Assembly: GCF_002217435.1 (NCBI RefSeq)
Contig: NZ_MUHF01000022.1
Span: 25,413 to 89,412 of the forward strand
Length of the DNA stretch: 64,000 nt
Source: Flavobacterium reichenbachii
GTDB lineage: Bacteria; Bacteroidota; Bacteroidia; Flavobacteriales; Flavobacteriaceae
Direction of reading: 5' to 3'
Position numbers and translations under genes: made by a program. Below are positions 62,001 to 64,000 of the stretch, piece by piece. Numbering within the stretch: position 1 is the stretch's first letter; every line of letters starts with the position of its first letter. The notes beneath the pieces were generated by a model. The model did not search any database and was not told where the DNA came from. It saw nothing but the letters and a program-made list of their open reading frames with translations.

Positions 62001-62351
62001 CGTATTAAAAGTCTGTCTGCCTGTAACGGCATCTTCTAAACGCTGCAGAATGACACCATTTATAGAATTAGGTTCTACACTTTCTAAAGACGGAAGATCA
62101 ATTAGTGTTTCTATTTCTGAAGCATAACCTTTTACTTTTTTTTCATTTTCAAGTTTATCAAAAATGATTTGTGCTTTTTCTGCCGAAACGTATTCTGGTG
62201 TTTTGGTTCCGTCTTTTAAAACGGCACCTCTTCGTCCATATCTAAAGTTTACCACATAGTTATTGGCGTCAATAGAACACAAGTCTATTTCGTATACTTT
62301 ATCTGAATTCCCTTCTTTATAGAAAAGTTTTATCTGTTTAATTAATTTCAT
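59004..62351 (-). CDS. WGR-domain protein with long helical-repeat body
   Basis: The 1115-residue protein has an N-terminal WGR domain at about residues 1-80 (KLIKQIKLFYKEGNSDKVYEIDLC ... VVNFRYGRRGAVLKDGTKT), where the signature Trp is Tyr. WGR domains are known from PARP and MolR as nucleic-acid-end readers. A very long HEAT-like helical region follows, with a low-complexity linker near 485-530 (NTNTENQNTGSV, KKEEKKPQ). It lies between the RT and the SWIM gene and is likely co-transcribed with both. It may be an effector or sensor of the retron unit. Confidence 0.75.
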   Translation of the reverse strand: MKLIKQIKLFYKEGNSDKVYEIDLCSIDANNYVVNFRYGRRGAVLKDGTKTPEYVSAEKAQIIFDKLENEKKVKGYASEIETLIDLPSLESVEPNSINGVILQRLEDAVTGRQTFNTQWKTSRVIWKAGLLDIQEAVPYIIKLASKGDDLQTYSAIWALIKLKSTAATDVFKSNAFQAKQKEYIKNLAHEGLLGILKEEERQKHIAVILETLPQEAKYYIDKKDYDALVVFLQEELANNSINYLTALYLASKFDAKLHEIVVFLLEAVPFRPPYFKHIRAIYKLAHIRVDSDAIAVLAYRFEDENPMFTRTVSLEDEYYNSQFIAVLNERVNIGKELRAKDSKIAFSNFTKLYFQKNSLRFLKELDAATDSKKYLRFAVSILSKYTEDNYTKAEKSPINTYGQYNYNDRKYYYTVVDYPECSNLLLLSTILFGNDKKRILTSKMKFILSQEIFSSSHYYYSENEVTKVSDKIPAAQNNTNTENQNTGSVLDAAKKVFSTFFGKKEEKKPQSLIVPEAKEEEKVAIEKVTNRLELFPEHWDAFPEAYIQLLMEAQMNIIHQFAYHNLKARNDFDTLINRFDEASILKLLNSDFAIPNNLGFETIVLKNATLSTNVSFIGDVLNSKTESARNWAKNHIAANPALFLNDIECVIKLIFNEIPDLKNWISSTLENFAFTEDKAKVITGKVIVDLLTFEESPANNTAATLAIERLKKIAASQLEQLSWDIVARLISSELKTNNLLASSILILKSEKTASKEIPFSLIALFLEGESFEIRKNGIQLLNNYQEDYLLTLSESLLDLLNAAYPDVLEAVVGRIKQLGRSNAAILSAALRNTVYAMIRKEKFEGAHLVFKKFILEETTQLWNTALEPRDVIKLIHAHYRESQLTGYEILKQYTRKDDFTIRQIISLGNHEILAIRQWCWNYFMDRKERIRAERNNALAILDTTWDDTRAFAFHFFKTEFDETDWDLECLISIVDSVLPAVEQFGKEIITRYFNPDDGVTYLTKLSQHPSVNIQLFVTNYLNTYAVDNLPKIKELDFYFRSVLTRVHKSRIAKQRIFQFLHEEGKKSEEAAIFVTEIIDSVSATASIQDKATCIAILTDLKTLYPQLHTHLILKN

Positions 62352-62369
62352 AATTGAAAAGGCTATTAA

Positions 62370-63882
62370 TTAAAAAATATTCCACCAGTTTTCTGGCTTT
62401 TGATCCGTTGTTGCTTCTTTTATCTCCTCAATAACAGGAATAGCGACTGGAGTCACTTTTTCAGGAATAATTATTTTTTCTATAGTAGGTAAACCGTGTT
62501 TGTTGATAATGTTTTTTAAATTTTGTTTGAATGCAGTTCCTTTTTCAGGATTCACCATATATACATAATTGATGTAACCTTCTACAGCATTGATTAAATG
62601 AATGGCTTTTCCCCATTTTTGATCCTTCCATCCGTTTTTTTCAATATTATGAAGTACGGCGCGAAATTTTCTCAGCTGCATTCTGTCAACATTAAGTTTC
62701 TTATTGACAACAACTCCGGTTACTTTTTGCTGCATCCCTTTTCGCATCACATGAACTTTGTCGGGATGAATTACAAAACCTTCAGATTCAATTATTTTTT
62801 TTGTAAAATATAAGAGTCGCGAAACATTTTTACTGTTTTCTTCATTAGTAGAAAAACTCATGTCATCTGCATAACGCGTGTAGCTGAAATTTAATTTTTT
62901 AGCAAGCCCGTTGATTTTCTTATCCAATTTATAAACAATCATATTGCTTATTGCGGGACTGGCAGGAGAACCTTGCGGTAATTTGCGTTCGCCGGATTGC
63001 ACATAATAGGTAACGCCGTCTAATGTAGTTTCGTTAATCTCAGAGTAGGTGCACAGCAAACTTAAAATGGTGGCAACTTCTTGAGAATAGCCTATTTTAT
63101 GAAATAAACCTTTTACTCTTTTATGAGTTACAGTAGGAAAAATCTTTTAAATCGATATTAACCACAATGTCTTTATTAACGTGTGGTTGGGCGTTGGTCA
63201 CAATAGAGCGTTCTTTTATAAATCCATGCGCCTCAACGGTATAAGGTATTTTGTGCAGTATGTTTTCTAAAACCCAGTTTTGAAGCTCTTTTAGTTTTGA
63301 TTTTGGAGCTGCTATTTTACGTTTGCCGCCAGATTTTTTTTCGACTTCAAAAGTATGATAGTGGTTAATTTTAGAAACTTTTCTGTTGTAAGCGAGATAT
63401 TGTAAGGCTTTCAGATCTATTTTCATGCTTTTGGCCAATGCAAGCGCATCTTCAAAAACAGGTAAATTGTATTGTGCTAAAATAGTAGAATTGGTTTCTT
63501 TAACATGAAGACCTCCTGAGACTTCTTCACCCAAATAAAGAATTTGATGTTGCTGCAGTAATGTCCAGTTTTCAGCCTTTTCCAGACGTTTTTTTTCCTG
63601 GTTTAATTTGGTCTCGACCCTTTTTTCTTTGGCAAGTTTCATTCTTGCTTTACGCATTTCCAGAACCATTGCTTCGCGATTGCTAAACTTTCTGTCTTTT
63701 GCCAAAAGCTCGTTTAATTCTTTTTCAATCGTAGTTTCCCGATTGATCAGAATTTCAGAAAGTGTAGGTTCGGCTCCAGACTGCCAAAATCCTAAACGCT
63801 GCATTTCTTCTAATATGTAGCTATCTTTTGAGGTAGCTTTTATTCTATCATAAATTTGTTGTTTACTAAGCTGTTCAGACAT
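62370..63882 (-). pseudogene. Retron-type reverse transcriptase, frame broken
   Basis: The 5' part (63882 to 63121) gives a long charged N-terminal extension, then VEKKSGGKRKIAAPKSKLKELQNWVLENIL and HGFIKERSIVTNAQPHVNKDIVVNIDLKDF. The 3' part (from about 63120 to 62370) gives PTVTHKRVKGLFHKIGYSQEVATILSLLCTYSEI, QGSPASPAISNMI, YTRYADDMSFS and QKVTGVVVNKK. NAQPH (NAxxH) and VTG are the retron-specific motifs, and YADD is the catalytic site. The break is in the T-run of DLKDF(F)P at about 63136-63141. The usual DFFP would need two more T residues, or DFP one fewer. It is a real lesion or a sequencing error. Confidence 0.8.
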
Positions 63883-64000
63883 ATTACAATCGCTATTTTA
63901 CATTAAAAAGCCCTATTGCAACAATAGGGCTTAAAGTTTAAAACCTTCGTATTTTCTAAGGACTATGTCTATCAACTCCCGAGAAAGGGTACTATACGTA
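63883..64000 (-). ncRNA. Candidate retron ncRNA (3' part), cut by window edge
   Basis: On the minus strand, directly upstream of the RT start codon, is a perfect 11-bp hairpin AAGCCCTATTG-ttg-CAATAGGGCTT (63908-63932) followed by TTT. Further upstream is CCC-tttctc-GGG (63982-63993). Retron msr-msd RNA lies just 5' of the RT gene, so this is where it should be. The hairpin with T-run could equally be a terminator or attenuator. The 5' end of any ncRNA is outside the window. Confidence 0.45.

Overview
This window comes from a Flavobacterium-like member of the Bacteroidota. The DNA is AT-rich, many starts are preceded by the Bacteroidota -7 box (TAnnTTTG) rather than a Shine-Dalgarno motif, and the housekeeping genes (LETM1-related biofilm protein, DUF4251 protein, MnmD, META lipoprotein, ECF sigma cluster) have a flavobacterial character. 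All identifications rest on reading motifs and layout; no database search was run.

From 1 to about 24.5 kb the content is ordinary chromosome. It holds a partial exported protein; a BNR-repeat protein; an ECF sigma, membrane anti-sigma-like and Spy-like operon; an SRPBCC protein; a MazG-like pyrophosphohydrolase; ilvE; mnmD; divergent oxyR and dps; a SulP transporter with a beta-carbonic anhydrase; a LETM1-related protein; a Cu/Zn SOD lipoprotein; small exported proteins; a GH18 chitinase; and a fadN-fadA-fadE-type beta-oxidation operon with a MarR regulator. The operon has a four-helix-bundle gene inserted in it.

From about 24.7 to 49.7 kb lies an accessory region dominated by RNA repair. 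It carries a WYL regulator, an HD phosphohydrolase, a RING/TerD-like protein, a SUKH-like protein, two paralogous nucleotidyltransferase-like proteins, a T4 Rnl1-type RNA ligase, Hen1, a stand-alone Pnkp-type ligase, a T4-type polynucleotide kinase-phosphatase, a small S24/S26-like protein, TatD, an unusual zinc-knuckle SDR protein and two RlaP-type nucleotidyltransferases. Two non-coding parts stand out. A leader upstream of the RING gene (26.84-27.5 kb) carries five copies of a 20-nt motif and a tRNA-like fold with a swollen anticodon region. A tandem array of six tRNA-like sequences lies at 42.6-43.6 kb. Four copies of a 23-bp palindrome (ACTRCGCA-N7-TGCGYAGT), each 8 nt upstream of a -7 box, tie the HD gene, the RNA leader/RING unit, the RNA ligase and the hen1 operon into one regulon. 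I read this as an inducible RNA damage and repair island with its own tRNA-like RNAs.

From about 49.8 to 64 kb there is a second accessory block. It has a giant DUF4132 (MolR/YehI-like) protein, an exported protein, and on the minus strand a retron-like unit: a reverse transcriptase with NAxxH, YADD and VTG motifs, a WGR plus helical-repeat protein, and a winged-helix/SWIM zinc protein. This layout resembles the retron class with WH-SWIM effectors. The RT reading frame is broken by a homopolymer indel in this sequence, and an XRE regulator at 47.4-47.8 kb is broken in a similar way. Several dispersed palindromic repeats of flavobacterial type fill the intergenic spaces.
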